A stretch of DNA of 64,000 bases from Azospirillum formosense (lineage in GTDB: Bacteria; Pseudomonadota; Alphaproteobacteria; Azospirillales; Azospirillaceae). The notes beneath the pieces were generated by a model, which saw nothing but the letters and a program-made list of their open reading frames with translations, had not been told where the DNA came from and ran no database searches. The translations under genes and the position numbers were made by a program. Every line of letters starts with the position of its first letter. Position 1 is the stretch's first letter. Positions 8,172 through 17,490 of this stretch are shown here, in pieces. The stretch lies in contig NZ_CP159403.1 of assembly GCF_040500525.1 (NCBI RefSeq), positions 635,001-699,000 of the forward strand, read 5' to 3'.

Positions 8172-11100
8172 TCACCAGCGGTAGCGCAGGCCGGCGCTCA
8201 GCGTGTGGCCGGTGGCGTCGCGGCGCAGGTCGGCGTCGTAGCTGCCGTAGGCCTGGAACCGCTCGCCCAGTGCCGCCGTCAGGCCCGCCCCCAGCACCGC
8301 GGCGTCGCGTCCCGGCTGGCCCCCCGACACCGTGTAGGAAGCGCCCAGCAGGCGCGCCCCGCTGCGCGCGGCAACGTCGAGGACGTCGTGGTCCCAGCGA
8401 GCGCGCAGCTCGGGCTCCAACGCCGTCTCGCCGGCGGTCAGGCGCCAGCTCGTCCGCAGCCCCAGGCTGGTCCGCAGCGTGCTCAGGTCGGTGTCGTCCA
8501 CCGACAGGCCCAGCGCGCCGGCGCCGGTCTCGCTGAAGCCGTCGCGGGTCACCCGGTCGAAGCGGAGCCCGGCGAAGGGCTCGATGCGGGCGCCGTTCCA
8601 GGTCACGGCGTAGCCGGTGCCGATGGCGGCCCCGAAGACGTGGCCGTTGCTGTCGCTATCGGCGCGGCGGTCCAGGCCGCCTGCCGAGCCCATCCGCAGG
8701 ACGCGGCGGGCGTCGTACTGGCCGAAGCCGTACATGGCTTGGGCTTCGGCGAACCACGCGCCGACGCGGTAGGTGCCGTAGAGCGCCGCGCTGTAACTGT
8801 CGATGTCCGTCCGGTCGCCGCTGCCCCGCACCTCCACCGCCGTGCGCTGGTAGCCGAAGGCGGCACCGGCGGTCAGGTCGTCGGAGAGGGCGCGGTCGGC
8901 GCCCATCGCGAGGCCGCCGCTGCGCTGCCGGGTGCCGGCGGCGTTGCCGTCGCCATCGGAGTTGGCGAAGCGCCCCACCGCCCGCGCCCACAGGCCGAGC
9001 GCCGTTCCACGCTCCGCCTCCGGCGTGGCCAGCGGAGCGATGGCTGTGGCGAGGCCGTCGGCGCGCAGCGCGGCCATGCGGCCCTGCACCGCGTCGCCGA
9101 ACAGGCGGGCGGTGTCGCGGGCGGCGGTCATGGCCTCCGCATGGACGGCGCCGCCCAGGCTGTCGAGCGCCGCCGGGATGGCTTGGCCGGACAGCGGGTA
9201 GAGGGCGTCGAACAGCGGCTTCGCCGCGTCCGACGGCCGGGCGCCGGCGGCTGGGCGGACGGCGTCCAGCGCGGCGCCGACGGCCGACTGGTTCGCCGTG
9301 GCCGGCACCCCCGCCGCCGCCAGCCGGGCGTAGCGGACCGGCGTGGCGATCAGGGTGATGGTGTCGGTCCCGTAGACGGTGTCGAACCGCGTGCCGGCGG
9401 GCAGGACGCCGGCGGGCTGGGCGATGCCGGCGAAGGCGCCGGTCACGCCGCCACTGGCGGTGACGATGGTGAAGCCCTGGCCGAGGCGCGGCGTGAAGCT
9501 GTTGGTGGCGTCGCCGCTGATCCCGCGGGTGACCGGGACCAGCGTGCCGCCGGCGGCGAAGGTGCCGGGCGTGCCGGTGACCGCCAGCTGGTCGTGGAAG
9601 CCGGCGCCCGTCCCGGCGGTGGGGCCGTCGATCTCGACGCGCAGGGTCGATCCGGCGGCGTTGGCGACGCTCCCCTCCACGGTCAGGATGCCCGGCGAGT
9701 TGCCGGGGCTGAGCGTGCCGGCGTTGGTCAGCGCGCCGGCGATCCGCCCGTCGCCCGACAGCAGGCCGCCGCGCTCCACGGTCACGGTCGGGCTGGTGAG
9801 GCGCGTGTTGACGGCGAGCTGGGCGTTCGTCTTCACCGTCGTGGCGGCGACCGACTGCGTGCCGGAGGCCAGCGTCACGCCCGTCGCCGTGCCGGTGCTC
9901 GTGCCGATCTGGAGCTGGGCGAGGTTCGACACGTCGGCGCGGACGGTCGAGCGGCCCTCCAGCGTCAGGCTGTCGGTGCCGCCGGCTCCGGCGATGGCGA
10001 AGCCGACGTCCATGTTGGCGATGTTGACGCTGTTGCGCTGCCCGTTGAACGGGTTTCCGGGATTCAACTGGAGCAGGACGGCGGTGCCGGTCCGGCTCAG
10101 CGCCAGGGTGCCGGCGCCGAGCGGCGCCGGGTTCAGCCGCTCGACGGCGCCGAACTGGCCGGTCACCCCGCCCGACGCGGTCAGGATCTCGTAGCTGCGC
10201 CCGGTCAGGTAGAGCCCGTCCGCCGCCGTCACCTGGACGGTGGCGCCGTTGGATACGGTGGCCGCCCCGCCGACCGCCAGCTTCGAGGCGTTGCCGGCGG
10301 GGTCGATGCCGACCTGGAGGCGGGAGCCGGCGGCGAAGGCGAGGTTGCCCGCCACCGCCAGCGTGCCGGACGCGCCGTCTCCCGGAGTCACGGTGCCGGC
10401 CACGGTGGCCGCCGGGACGGTGATGGTGCCGGTGCCGGACAACGTGGCGCCGCTGGCGACGGTCAGGGCGCTGCCGAGCGCCAGCGGGCCGTTCACCACC
10501 AGAGTGCCGCTGCCGACCGTCGCGGTGGCGAAGCCGCTGTAGACGTCACGCGCGCCGATGACGTAGCGCCCGCCGTTGCCGAGCCGGACCTCCAGCGCGT
10601 CGGTCCCGCCGCCGCCCAGCACCTTGCCGGTGATCGAGCCTCCCTGGATCACCAACCGGTCGTTTCCGGCACCGAAGGCGATGGCGATGGGATCGCTGCC
10701 GCCGCCGGTGATGGCGCCGGAATTGGTGATGGTGTTGGCGTGGGGGCCGAGCAGGGTAATTGCCGGACCGTCGCGGCTCTCGATGCGCCCGGCGTTGGTG
10801 ATGGTGGTGGCGCCATAGGCCGCCCCCTCCGCCCCGTCGTCGACCAGGATGCCGTGGCCGGTGCCGGAGATGACTCCGCCGGAGGTGTTGGTGATGGTGC
10901 CGCCGCCCATGGCGATGCCGTCGGCACCGTTCGGGCGCCCGCCGGAATCGACGCCGCCGGCCCCGGTGCCGCGGATCGTCCCCTCATTGACGATGGTGCC
11001 GATGTGATCGATGTCGACGCCGTCGCCATCGCCGTTGGTCGAGGCGACGCCGCTGCTGTTGAAAATGTTGCCGGCCCCGGCATAGTCGCCGGAGATCACG

Positions 11101-11936
11101 CCGCGGTTGATGACCGTGCCGTTGCCGTCGGACCCGACGCCCGAGCCGTTGCGGCCGATGATGGTCCCGCCGGCCTCGTTGACGACGGTGATGTCGGTGT
11201 CGGCGGTGACGCCGTGCCGCGCGCCGGAGATCAGGCCGCCCGACCGGTTGGTCACGGCCACGCCGGTCCGCCCGCCCGCGTCGATGGCGTCGGCGGTGCC
11301 GTTGGCGCCGCCGCTGGTGTTGGCGCCCAAGCTGCGGATGATCCCGGAATTGTCGATGACGGCGTCCAGGCCGGGCCGCAGCGCGTCGTCGTTCAGCGCC
11401 TCGATAACGCCGGTGGCGCGGTTTATGACGCTCAGCGTCACGCCCGCCGTGTTCATCGTGCGCAGGTCGAGCGCCTGGCCCTGCAGCGCGCTCGCCGGGT
11501 CGGTGGGGGCGGCGGCGCGGACGGTGCCGGCGTTGTCGATGGTGACTCCGCCGCTGGTGATGTTGGTGTTGATGCGCACCGCGTCGTTGGCGTCGGACTG
11601 GATCACCGCGCCGGCCCGGTTGGTCAGGGTCAGCGTCCGCACCGTGTTGCCGCCCGAGCTGTCGAAGCCGCGCCCGCCGGTCGAGCGGATGGTGCCGGCG
11701 TTGTCCAGCACCACGTTGCTCGCGGTGCCGCTCTGCGTGACCGCGGCGCCGGAGGTCTGCAGCGTGCCCCCGGCGGCGATGGTCCCGGTCTGGCTGCCCG
11801 ACAGGGTTTGCGGGGAAGTGACCGTGCTTCCGCCCGTCACCGCGAACTGGGCCAGCGCCGGGCTGGACACGAACAGCAGAAGGCCCACGCAGCCGTGCAG
11901 CGCCGTGGTTGCCAAGAGCCCTTGGCGGGTCGGCAT
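8172..11936 (-). CDS. Autotransporter with beta-barrel domain (type Va secretion)
   Basis: 1254-residue surface protein. A Sec signal peptide ends at SSPALA (about residue 29). The passenger (about residues 30-960) is made of many short repeats of the kind TITNAG, VIDNSG, GTVINRG and GVISG, the signature of a right-handed beta-helix, and includes TLSPGNSPGILTVEG-type elements common near the autochaperone. The last about 280 residues form an autotransporter beta-barrel (LGLWARAVGRFANSD onward), ending in an aromatic residue (GLRYRW) as expected for Bam recognition. The start at 11936 is chosen because AGGGAG lies seven bases upstream and the signal peptide begins there; the frame is open 219 bases further. 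Probable adhesin. Converges on the esterase with four bases between stops. Confidence 0.92.
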   Translation of the reverse strand: MPTRQGLLATTALHGCVGLLLFVSSPALAQFAVTGGSTVTSPQTLSGSQTGTIAAGGTLQTSGAAVTQSGTASNVVLDNAGTIRSTGGRGFDSSGGNTVRTLTLTNRAGAVIQSDANDAVRINTNITSGGVTIDNAGTVRAAAPTDPASALQGQALDLRTMNTAGVTLSVINRATGVIEALNDDALRPGLDAVIDNSGIIRSLGANTSGGANGTADAIDAGGRTGVAVTNRSGGLISGARHGVTADTDITVVNEAGGTIIGRNGSGVGSDGNGTVINRGVISGDYAGAGNIFNSSGVASTNGDGDGVDIDHIGTIVNEGTIRGTGAGGVDSGGRPNGADGIAMGGGTITNTSGGVISGTGHGILVDDGAEGAAYGATTITNAGRIESRDGPAITLLGPHANTITNSGAITGGGSDPIAIAFGAGNDRLVIQGGSITGKVLGGGGTDALEVRLGNGGRYVIGARDVYSGFATATVGSGTLVVNGPLALGSALTVASGATLSGTGTITVPAATVAGTVTPGDGASGTLAVAGNLAFAAGSRLQVGIDPAGNASKLAVGGAATVSNGATVQVTAADGLYLTGRSYEILTASGGVTGQFGAVERLNPAPLGAGTLALSRTGTAVLLQLNPGNPFNGQRNSVNIANMDVGFAIAGAGGTDSLTLEGRSTVRADVSNLAQLQIGTSTGTATGVTLASGTQSVAATTVKTNAQLAVNTRLTSPTVTVERGGLLSGDGRIAGALTNAGTLSPGNSPGILTVEGSVANAAGSTLRVEIDGPTAGTGAGFHDQLAVTGTPGTFAAGGTLVPVTRGISGDATNSFTPRLGQGFTIVTASGGVTGAFAGIAQPAGVLPAGTRFDTVYGTDTITLIATPVRYARLAAAGVPATANQSAVGAALDAVRPAAGARPSDAAKPLFDALYPLSGQAIPAALDSLGGAVHAEAMTAARDTARLFGDAVQGRMAALRADGLATAIAPLATPEAERGTALGLWARAVGRFANSDGDGNAAGTRQRSGGLAMGADRALSDDLTAGAAFGYQRTAVEVRGSGDRTDIDSYSAALYGTYRVGAWFAEAQAMYGFGQYDARRVLRMGSAGGLDRRADSDSNGHVFGAAIGTGYAVTWNGARIEPFAGLRFDRVTRDGFSETGAGALGLSVDDTDLSTLRTSLGLRTSWRLTAGETALEPELRARWDHDVLDVAARSGARLLGASYTVSGGQPGRDAAVLGAGLTAALGERFQAYGSYDADLRRDATGHTLSAGLRYRW

Positions 11937-12309
11937 GGTCACACTCCCTGTGATGACGCGGTCGATGATGAGGATGTCCTGCGAAAGGCGGGCGCCCTGC
12001 GGACGGCGCGGCGCGGCGCGTGGCGGTGGAATCCAAGGCGAGCGCTCAGCCGGCGCGAGTGATAGCGGCCTTGCGTGACCGTTCGGTGACGGATCGGTGA
12101 TGATTGGGTGTACGAACGGACCCGGGGAGCGGCCGGTTGGCGGCGGCTGTGTCACAGCCGGGGCTTTATTGCAGCCCTGGAGGTTGTCAGCGGCCGATCA
12201 TCCACCAATGTGAACGGCAGCCGGGCGGTTCCATGGCCGCCCGGTTCCCACCCGGCATGCCCGCCATTCGACACTCCATCAAGGAGGCGGCCCAAGAGGC
12301 CGAAACTAT
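11937..12309. other. Divergent intergenic region, autotransporter / pyruvate kinase
   Basis: 373 bases without a convincing gene. It must hold the promoters of the autotransporter (leftward) and pyk (rightward). The only candidate I could pick by eye for pyk is TTGTCA (12185-12190) with a poor AATGTG 17 bases downstream. Short overlapping open frames here are extensions of frames crossing both neighbours and have no supporting features. Confidence 0.4.
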
Positions 12310-13728
12310 ATGCGTCGTCACCGCCGCGCGAAGATCGTTGCCACGGTCGGTCCCGCCAGCAACACCCCCGAGATGCTGAAGCGGCTGTTCCTGGCCGGCG
12401 TCGATACCTTCCGCCTGAATTTCAGCCATGGGACGCACGAGGATCACGCCAAGGTCCATGCCGCCATCCGCGCGCTGGAGGCCGAGATGGGCCGCCCCAT
12501 CGGCATCCTTCAGGACCTGCAGGGTCCGAAGATCCGCGTCGGCACCATCCGCGACGGCAAGATCACCGTCGCCGCCGGCGAATCGATCCGCTTCGTCCTG
12601 TCCGGCGCCGACGGCGACAAGACCGCGATTCCGCTGCCCCATCCGGAAATCTTCGCCGCGGTGATGCCGGGCCACAATCTGCTGATCGACGACGGGCGCG
12701 TGCGCGTCGCCGTGACTGGGCTGGGCGACGACTACATCGACGCCAAGGTGGTGATCGGCGGGACCATCTCGAACCGCAAGGGCGTCAACCTGCCCGACAC
12801 GGTGCTGGAGCTGTCGCCCCTGACCGCCAAGGACCGCGTCGACCTCGCCTTCGGGCTGGAGCTGGGCGTCGACTGGGTGGCGATGTCCTTCGTGCAGAAG
12901 CCCGCCGACCTGCTGGAGGCCCGCGGGTTGATCGGCGACCGCGCCGGGCTGATGTCGAAGATCGAGAAGCCGGCGGCTCTGGACCGCATCGACGACATCA
13001 TCCGCCTGTCGGACTCGGTCATGGTCGCCCGCGGCGACCTGGGCGTCGAGATCCCGCACGAAGAGGTGCCCGGCCGCCAGAAGGAGCTGGTGCGTGCCTG
13101 CCGCCTTGCCGTGAAGCCGGTGATCGTGGCGACGCAGATGCTCGATTCCATGGTCAACGCCCCGACTCCGACGCGGGCCGAGGCGTCGGACGTGGCGACC
13201 GCCATCTATGACGGCGCCGACGCGGTGATGCTGTCGGCGGAATCGGCCAGCGGCGCCTTCCCGGTGGAGGCCGTGGAGATGATGGACCGCATCATCCGCA
13301 GCACGGAGCAGCACAAGCTCTACCGCTCGATCATCGACGCGTCGGACCCCGGCGAGGAGCAGACCGCGCCGCACGCGGTGGCCGCCGCCGCCGCTGATCT
13401 GGCGGAGGTGATCCACGCGTCGACCATCGTCGCCTACACCTCCAGCGGCACCACGGCGGCGCGCATCGCCCGCCGGCGCCCGGCGGTGCCGATCCTGGCG
13501 ATTACGCCGCACGCCGCGGTGTCGCGCCGCCTGTCCCTGCTCTGGGGCGCGCACAGCGTCCTGTCCGCCGACATCCACACCTACGAGGAGATGGTCGAGC
13601 GGGCGCTGGGCTTCGCCAAGGAGGAGGGCTTCGCCAAGCCCAACGACCAGATGGTCGTGGTGGCCGGCATCCCGTTCGCCAAGGCAGGGACCACCAACAA
13701 CCTGCGCGTGGTGCAGGTCGAGGGGTAA
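12310..13728 (+). CDS. pyk: Pyruvate kinase
   Basis: 472-residue glycolytic enzyme converting phosphoenolpyruvate and ADP to pyruvate and ATP (EC 2.7.1.40). The N-terminal barrel strand KIVATVGPAS, substrate region FRLNFSHG, the hallmark KIEKPAALDRIDDII with its catalytic Lys, and MVARGDLGVEI are all intact; TQMLDSM and DGADAVMLSAESA complete the active site. The C-terminal domain (from about residue 355) contains TSSGTTAARIARRRP. Length is normal for the bacterial type. The start ATG is preceded by an AGAGG about ten bases upstream. It stands as a single transcription unit followed by a GC-rich inverted repeat. Confidence 0.97.
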   Translation: MRRHRRAKIVATVGPASNTPEMLKRLFLAGVDTFRLNFSHGTHEDHAKVHAAIRALEAEMGRPIGILQDLQGPKIRVGTIRDGKITVAAGESIRFVLSGADGDKTAIPLPHPEIFAAVMPGHNLLIDDGRVRVAVTGLGDDYIDAKVVIGGTISNRKGVNLPDTVLELSPLTAKDRVDLAFGLELGVDWVAMSFVQKPADLLEARGLIGDRAGLMSKIEKPAALDRIDDIIRLSDSVMVARGDLGVEIPHEEVPGRQKELVRACRLAVKPVIVATQMLDSMVNAPTPTRAEASDVATAIYDGADAVMLSAESASGAFPVEAVEMMDRIIRSTEQHKLYRSIIDASDPGEEQTAPHAVAAAAADLAEVIHASTIVAYTSSGTTAARIARRRPAVPILAITPHAAVSRRLSLLWGAHSVLSADIHTYEEMVERALGFAKEEGFAKPNDQMVVVAGIPFAKAGTTNNLRVVQVEG

Positions 13729-13742
13729 GGCGCGGGGGGCGG

Positions 13743-13797
13743 TTGCCCCCTCCCTAACCCTCCCCTGCGAAGCGGGGGAGGGCCGGGGTGGGGGCAA
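13743..13797. terminator. Nested GC-rich inverted repeat between convergent genes
   Basis: Outer arms TTGCCCCC (13743-13750) and GGGGGCAA (13790-13797); inner arms CCCTCCCC (13758-13765) and GGGGAGGG (13775-13782). It fills the 72-base gap between pyk and the convergent aldo/keto reductase, so a bidirectional terminator role is likely despite lacking a U-tract. The CCCTCCC...GGGAGGG composition resembles the element at 24811-24953, so both may be copies of a dispersed intergenic repeat family. Confidence 0.6.
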
Positions 13798-13800
13798 ACC

Positions 13801-14802
13801 TCAGCGCCCCTTGTAGGTCTCGCTATCCATGTGGGCGAGCTGCGCCTCCGGGTAGCGCTCGCCCGCCGCGGCGCCGGGCGGCAGGGCCTCGGCCAGCTGC
13901 GCCAGATCCTCCGCCGACAGGGTGAGGTCGAGGGCGCCCAGCGCCTCGGCAAGACGGTCACGGCGACGGGCGCCGACCAGCGGGACGATGTCGCGGCCCT
14001 GCGCCGCCACCCAGGCGATGGCGACCTGGGCGACCGAACCGCCGATGCGCTGGGCGATGTCCCGCAGGCGCTCGACCAGGGCCAGGTTCCGATCGAGATT
14101 CTCGCCCTGGAAGCGCGGGCTGCGGCTGCGGAAATCCTGGCCCGCACGGTCCTTGCTCCAATGGCCGCTGATCAGGCCGCGCGACAGCACGCCATAGGCG
14201 GTGATGCCGATGCCAAGCTCCCGGCAGGTGGGCAGGATGGCCTCCTCGATCCCGCGCGAGATCAGGGAGTATTCGATCTGCAGGTCGCTGATCGGGTGGA
14301 CCGCGGCGGCGCGGCGGATCGTCTCCGGACCGACCTCCGACAGGCCGATGTGGCGGATGTAGCCGGCCTTCACCATGTCGGCCATGGCGCCCACCGTGTC
14401 CTCGATGGGGACGCTCGGGTCGAGCCGGGCCGGGCGGTAGATGTCGATGTGGTCCACCCCCAGCCGGCGCAGCGAGTAGGTCAGGAAATTCTTCACCGCC
14501 GCCGGGCGGGAATCGTAGCCGTTCCAGCCCATCTGCGGGTCGCGCAGGGCGCCGAACTTCACGCTGATCAGCAGCCCGTCGCGGTCGCGCCCGCGCAGGG
14601 CGTCGCGGATGAGCAGCTCGTTGTGCCCCATGCCGTAGAAGTCACCGGTGTCGAGCAGGGTGATCCCGGCGTCGAGCGCCGCGTGGATCGTGGCGATGCT
14701 CTCCTCCTGGTCGGCGGGACCGTAGAAGTCCGACATGCCCATGCAGCCGAGACCGATGACCGAGCTGGCGGGGCCGGCGGCCCCGAGCGTGCGCTGTTCC
14801 AT
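13801..14802 (-). CDS. Aldo/keto reductase
   Basis: 333-residue NADPH-dependent (beta/alpha)8 reductase. Catalytic positions visible are Asp and Tyr in LLDTGDFYGMGHNE and Lys in LISVKFGA. The usual His is replaced: the site reads YRPARLDP, as in a subset of this family that normally has YQ/RPARxDP. C-terminal VGARRRDRLAEALGAL is the cofactor-binding segment. It is transcribed divergently from a LysR regulator with a 150-base shared promoter containing a symmetric operator-like sequence, so control by that regulator is likely. The physiological substrate is unknown; family members reduce aldehydes, including methylglyoxal. Confidence 0.92.
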   Translation of the reverse strand: MEQRTLGAAGPASSVIGLGCMGMSDFYGPADQEESIATIHAALDAGITLLDTGDFYGMGHNELLIRDALRGRDRDGLLISVKFGALRDPQMGWNGYDSRPAAVKNFLTYSLRRLGVDHIDIYRPARLDPSVPIEDTVGAMADMVKAGYIRHIGLSEVGPETIRRAAAVHPISDLQIEYSLISRGIEEAILPTCRELGIGITAYGVLSRGLISGHWSKDRAGQDFRSRSPRFQGENLDRNLALVERLRDIAQRIGGSVAQVAIAWVAAQGRDIVPLVGARRRDRLAEALGALDLTLSAEDLAQLAEALPPGAAAGERYPEAQLAHMDSETYKGR

Positions 14803-14911
14803 GTTCCTGATCCTCTCCGTCCGTCGCGGCGCCGTTCCGGTGCCGTCTTGCTCTGAATAATGACCTGGGGATGATGACCCGGCCCCATTGATCCGATAAG
14901 CTGGACAATGC

Positions 14912-14938
14912 CGAACGGGCTGTTCGCCATATCGAACA
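14912..14938. promoter_or_regulatory. LysR-type operator candidate (three alternating half-sites)
   Basis: CGAAC-N5-GTTCG at 14912-14926 overlaps TGTTCG-N6-CGAACA at 14921-14938, giving three alternating half-sites. The second palindrome fits the T-N11-A rule of LysR-type boxes (T14924, A14936). It lies in the divergent gap between the reductase and the lysR gene, immediately upstream of ATG 14953, and supports that start over the one at 14908. Confidence 0.6.
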
Positions 14939-14952
14939 ATGGGAATCCGGGA

Positions 14953-15858
14953 ATGGACGACACCGACCTGCGCGACCTGCAGGCCTTCGCCGCCGTGGCC
15001 CGCCACCGCAGCTTCCGCCGCGCGGCGCTGGAGCGGCGCGTGTCCGTGTCCAGCCTCAGCCAGCGGATGCGGGAGTTGGAGGAGCATCTCGGCGTGCGCC
15101 TGCTGAACCGCACGACGCGCAGCGTCGCCCCCACGGAGGCCGGGGAACAGCTTCTCCGCCGGTTGGAGCCGGCCCTGGGCGAAGTCGCCGGCGCCCTGTC
15201 CGACCTGCGGGAGCGCCAGGGGCGCCCGGCGGGGCGGCTGCGCATCAACGCCCCGGCCCCCGCGGCCGATCTGGTGCTGGCCCCGATGGTCACGCCCTTC
15301 CTGAGCCGCTTCCCCGAGGTGGAGTTGGAGATCACCGTGGACATGGCGCTGATCGACATCGTGGCGCGGGGCTATGACGCGGGCGTGCGCTACGAGGAAC
15401 ATCTGGCTCAGGACATGATCGCGGTGCCGCTCGGTCCGCCGCAACGCTTCGTGCTGTGCGCGGCGCCGTCGGTGCTGGAGCGGTTCGGCGTGCCGGAACA
15501 GCCGGAGGACCTGCTGGGCAAGCCGACCATTTCCGTCGTCTACGCCAGCGGCGCCCACCCGCCCTGGGAATTCGAGCGGGACGGGCGCGTCGTGCGCGTC
15601 CAGCCGGGCGGCCCCTTCCACGCCGGCCATGTCGGCGTCCAGGTCCGCGCGGCGCTGGACGGGCTGGGCTTCCTGATGACCTTCGACGGCTATGTGCGGG
15701 ACCACCTCGCGTCCGGTCGTCTGGTCGCCGTTCTGGAGGACTGGAGCCAGAGCTTCCCCGGCCCCTTCCTCTATTACCCGTCGCGCCGCCAGCCCCCGGC
15801 GGCGCTGCGCGCCTTCCTCGACTTCCTCAAGGACTGGCGCCGGCAGGCCGCGCCATAG
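14953..15858 (+). CDS. LysR-family transcriptional regulator
   Basis: 301-residue regulator. Residues about 3-62 form the winged helix-turn-helix (LRDLQAFAAVARHRSFRRAALER, then SQRMRELEEHLGVRLLNRTTR), followed by a periplasmic-binding-protein-like effector domain containing GRLRINAPAPAADLVLAP and a C-terminal RRQPPAALRAFLDFLK segment, as in the CrgA/DsdC-like subgroup acting on aldo/keto-reductase genes. Two starts are possible, ATG 14908 and 14953; the helix-turn-helix begins at the normal distance from 14953, and the operator-like palindrome overlaps the 45 bases between them. It probably regulates the divergent reductase and itself. Confidence 0.92.
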   Translation: MDDTDLRDLQAFAAVARHRSFRRAALERRVSVSSLSQRMRELEEHLGVRLLNRTTRSVAPTEAGEQLLRRLEPALGEVAGALSDLRERQGRPAGRLRINAPAPAADLVLAPMVTPFLSRFPEVELEITVDMALIDIVARGYDAGVRYEEHLAQDMIAVPLGPPQRFVLCAAPSVLERFGVPEQPEDLLGKPTISVVYASGAHPPWEFERDGRVVRVQPGGPFHAGHVGVQVRAALDGLGFLMTFDGYVRDHLASGRLVAVLEDWSQSFPGPFLYYPSRRQPPAALRAFLDFLKDWRRQAAP

Positions 15859-15861
15859 GCG

Positions 15862-16626
15862 TCACACGGTGCAGAGGAAGCGGCGCTCGCCGCCCTCCAG
15901 GACCAGCGCGGTCAGCCGGTTGGAGGCGTAGGCGCCGGTGTCGATGCCGATGCGGTTGGAGCGGACCTCCGGCTGCTCGACGATGGTGTGGCCATGCACG
16001 ACGAGCTTGCCGTGGTCGAGGTGGGAAGTCAGGAACTCCCGCCGGATCCACAGCAGGTCCTCGTCGCGCTGGCGGTGCAGCGGCAGGCCGGGGCGGATGC
16101 CGGCATGGACGAACAGATAGTCGCCGATGGCGACGCTGGAGCGCAGGCCCGCCAGAAAGGCCCGGTGATGGGGCGGCAGGGCGGCGGCGAAGCGTTGGCG
16201 GGCTTCGTCGACATGCTCCGGCGGGGCGTCCTCGACGGGGGCCGGAACGCCGTAGCTGGCGAGCGTCGCCCGCCCGCCATACTCCAGCCAGTCCGGCCCG
16301 GCTTCCGGCTTTTCGATGAAGTCCATCATCGCGGCCTCGTGGTTGCCGCGCAGGTGGATGGCGCCGAAGCCGGGCAGGGGCTCTCGGCACAGCCGTTCGA
16401 TGACCATCGCGGAATCCGGCCCGCGGTCCACATAGTCGCCGAGAAAGACCAGATACTTGACGAGGTCGGCGCCGCTCGCCGCGTCGCGGTCGATCTGCGC
16501 CAGCAGTTGGTCCAGCAGATCCAGCCGGCCGTGGATGTCGCCCACCGCGTAGACGCGCACGCCCCGCGGCACATGGCTCGCGACGGGTTCCGGGTCCGAC
16601 CACAGTTTGCGCGCAAAGCCGAACAC
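15862..16626 (-). CDS. PPP-family serine/threonine phosphatase (metallophosphoesterase)
   Basis: 254-residue cytoplasmic metallophosphatase. All four metal-binding blocks are visible: GDIHG (residues 29-33), GDYVDRG (63-69), GNHE (94-97) and VVHGHT followed later by IGIDTGAY. This is the bacterial PrpA/ApaH-like arrangement, so it may remove phosphate from Ser/Thr/Tyr proteins or hydrolyse diadenosine tetraphosphate. The start is GTG 16626, preceded by GGAGGAG seven bases upstream; the frame is open to 16743 without such a site. It converges on the lysR gene with three bases between stops. Confidence 0.9.
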   Translation of the reverse strand: MFGFARKLWSDPEPVASHVPRGVRVYAVGDIHGRLDLLDQLLAQIDRDAASGADLVKYLVFLGDYVDRGPDSAMVIERLCREPLPGFGAIHLRGNHEAAMMDFIEKPEAGPDWLEYGGRATLASYGVPAPVEDAPPEHVDEARQRFAAALPPHHRAFLAGLRSSVAIGDYLFVHAGIRPGLPLHRQRDEDLLWIRREFLTSHLDHGKLVVHGHTIVEQPEVRSNRIGIDTGAYASNRLTALVLEGGERRFLCTV

Positions 16627-16812
16627 GCTCCGCTCTCCTCCGTCCTCGATGGGTGGGTCCTGCCTTGTCAGGATGGGGATGACGGCGCGCGCTCTCAAGT
16701 CGGACCGTCGCTTGCCCGGACCGCCTTCGCCGAATTCATCCACATGGGGCGAGTCGGACTGGAAAGAGCGGGTGACGTCAAGCGGCCGGAATGGTTACCC
16801 CGTAGGGTGAAC

Positions 16813-17490
16813 TCAGGAGCCGGGCATGGCGCGGTCCAGCGCCTCCAGCAGGCCGCCGAGCCGGAACTCCACGGTCCGCCGGTCGAGCCGCGGCCAGTGA
16901 TAGACCTGGGTCACGCCGCTGGCCTGCTTCTGGAACTCCAGCCGCAGCCGACGGTCGGCGCGGATCAGCGGCATCAGGCGCTCCATCGGGCCGCAGGTCA
17001 GGCCGATGCGCCGTGGTTCCTTGATCGCGGCGAAACGGCTCAGCATCTCCGTTCCGGCGTCCTCGTCGGCAATGGCGCCCTCGGCCACCTGGGCCAGGAA
17101 GCGGGTGAATTCGGGCGGAGCCGCCTCCGGCGCGGCACCGGCCTGCGGCCCCTCGTCGAGCGCGTCGGCGAGGTCGTCAAGCTGGCGCGGCGTGTAGAAG
17201 CGCTGCGGCGGGGCGCCGTCCACCGCCAGGGTGACGGGGTGGGCCAACGCGATGGGCTCGTCGAACACGATGTAGAGGGAGGTGCAGACCGCGTCGCGCA
17301 CCGCGCTGATGCTCAGCTCGCCGAGGCCGCCGCGGTTGTCGGCGAAGGGCTGGACGGCGGACACGGTGCAGCGCTGCCCGCTGCCCTCACCGGCGCAGAC
17401 GGGATCGGAGACAGGGGCTTCCACAGCCAGGGCGGGTGTGGCGGTTCCCAGCCCGGCCACCAGCAGGAACAGCCCGATCCGGCGCGTCAT
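16813..17490 (-). CDS. Putative exported protein of unknown function
   Basis: 225 residues. An N-terminal signal peptide is clear: MTRR, a hydrophobic core GLFLLVAGLGTA, and a probable cleavage after ALA. Four cysteines (about residues 32, 41, 69 and 166) could form disulfides in the periplasm. The start at ATG 17490 is preceded by GGAGGAGGG ten bases upstream; a TTG three codons further upstream is also open. I do not recognise a domain with confidence. The neighbours, a PPP phosphatase on the same strand and a divergent CorA-like transporter, give no functional clue. Confidence 0.75.
   Translation of the reverse strand: MTRRIGLFLLVAGLGTATPALAVEAPVSDPVCAGEGSGQRCTVSAVQPFADNRGGLGELSISAVRDAVCTSLYIVFDEPIALAHPVTLAVDGAPPQRFYTPRQLDDLADALDEGPQAGAAPEAAPPEFTRFLAQVAEGAIADEDAGTEMLSRFAAIKEPRRIGLTCGPMERLMPLIRADRRLRLEFQKQASGVTQVYHWPRLDRRTVEFRLGGLLEALDRAMPGS

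Noticed and set aside
9300..11900. Repetitive DNA in the autotransporter considered as satellite or CRISPR
   Set aside because: The repetition is at protein level (beta-helix turns) with diverged DNA; no constant repeat length.
7911..12062. Open frame of about 1380 codons on the plus strand across the autotransporter
   Set aside because: Antisense shadow: no domains, skewed composition, overlaps the esterase end. The minus strand has a signal peptide, repeats and a beta-barrel.
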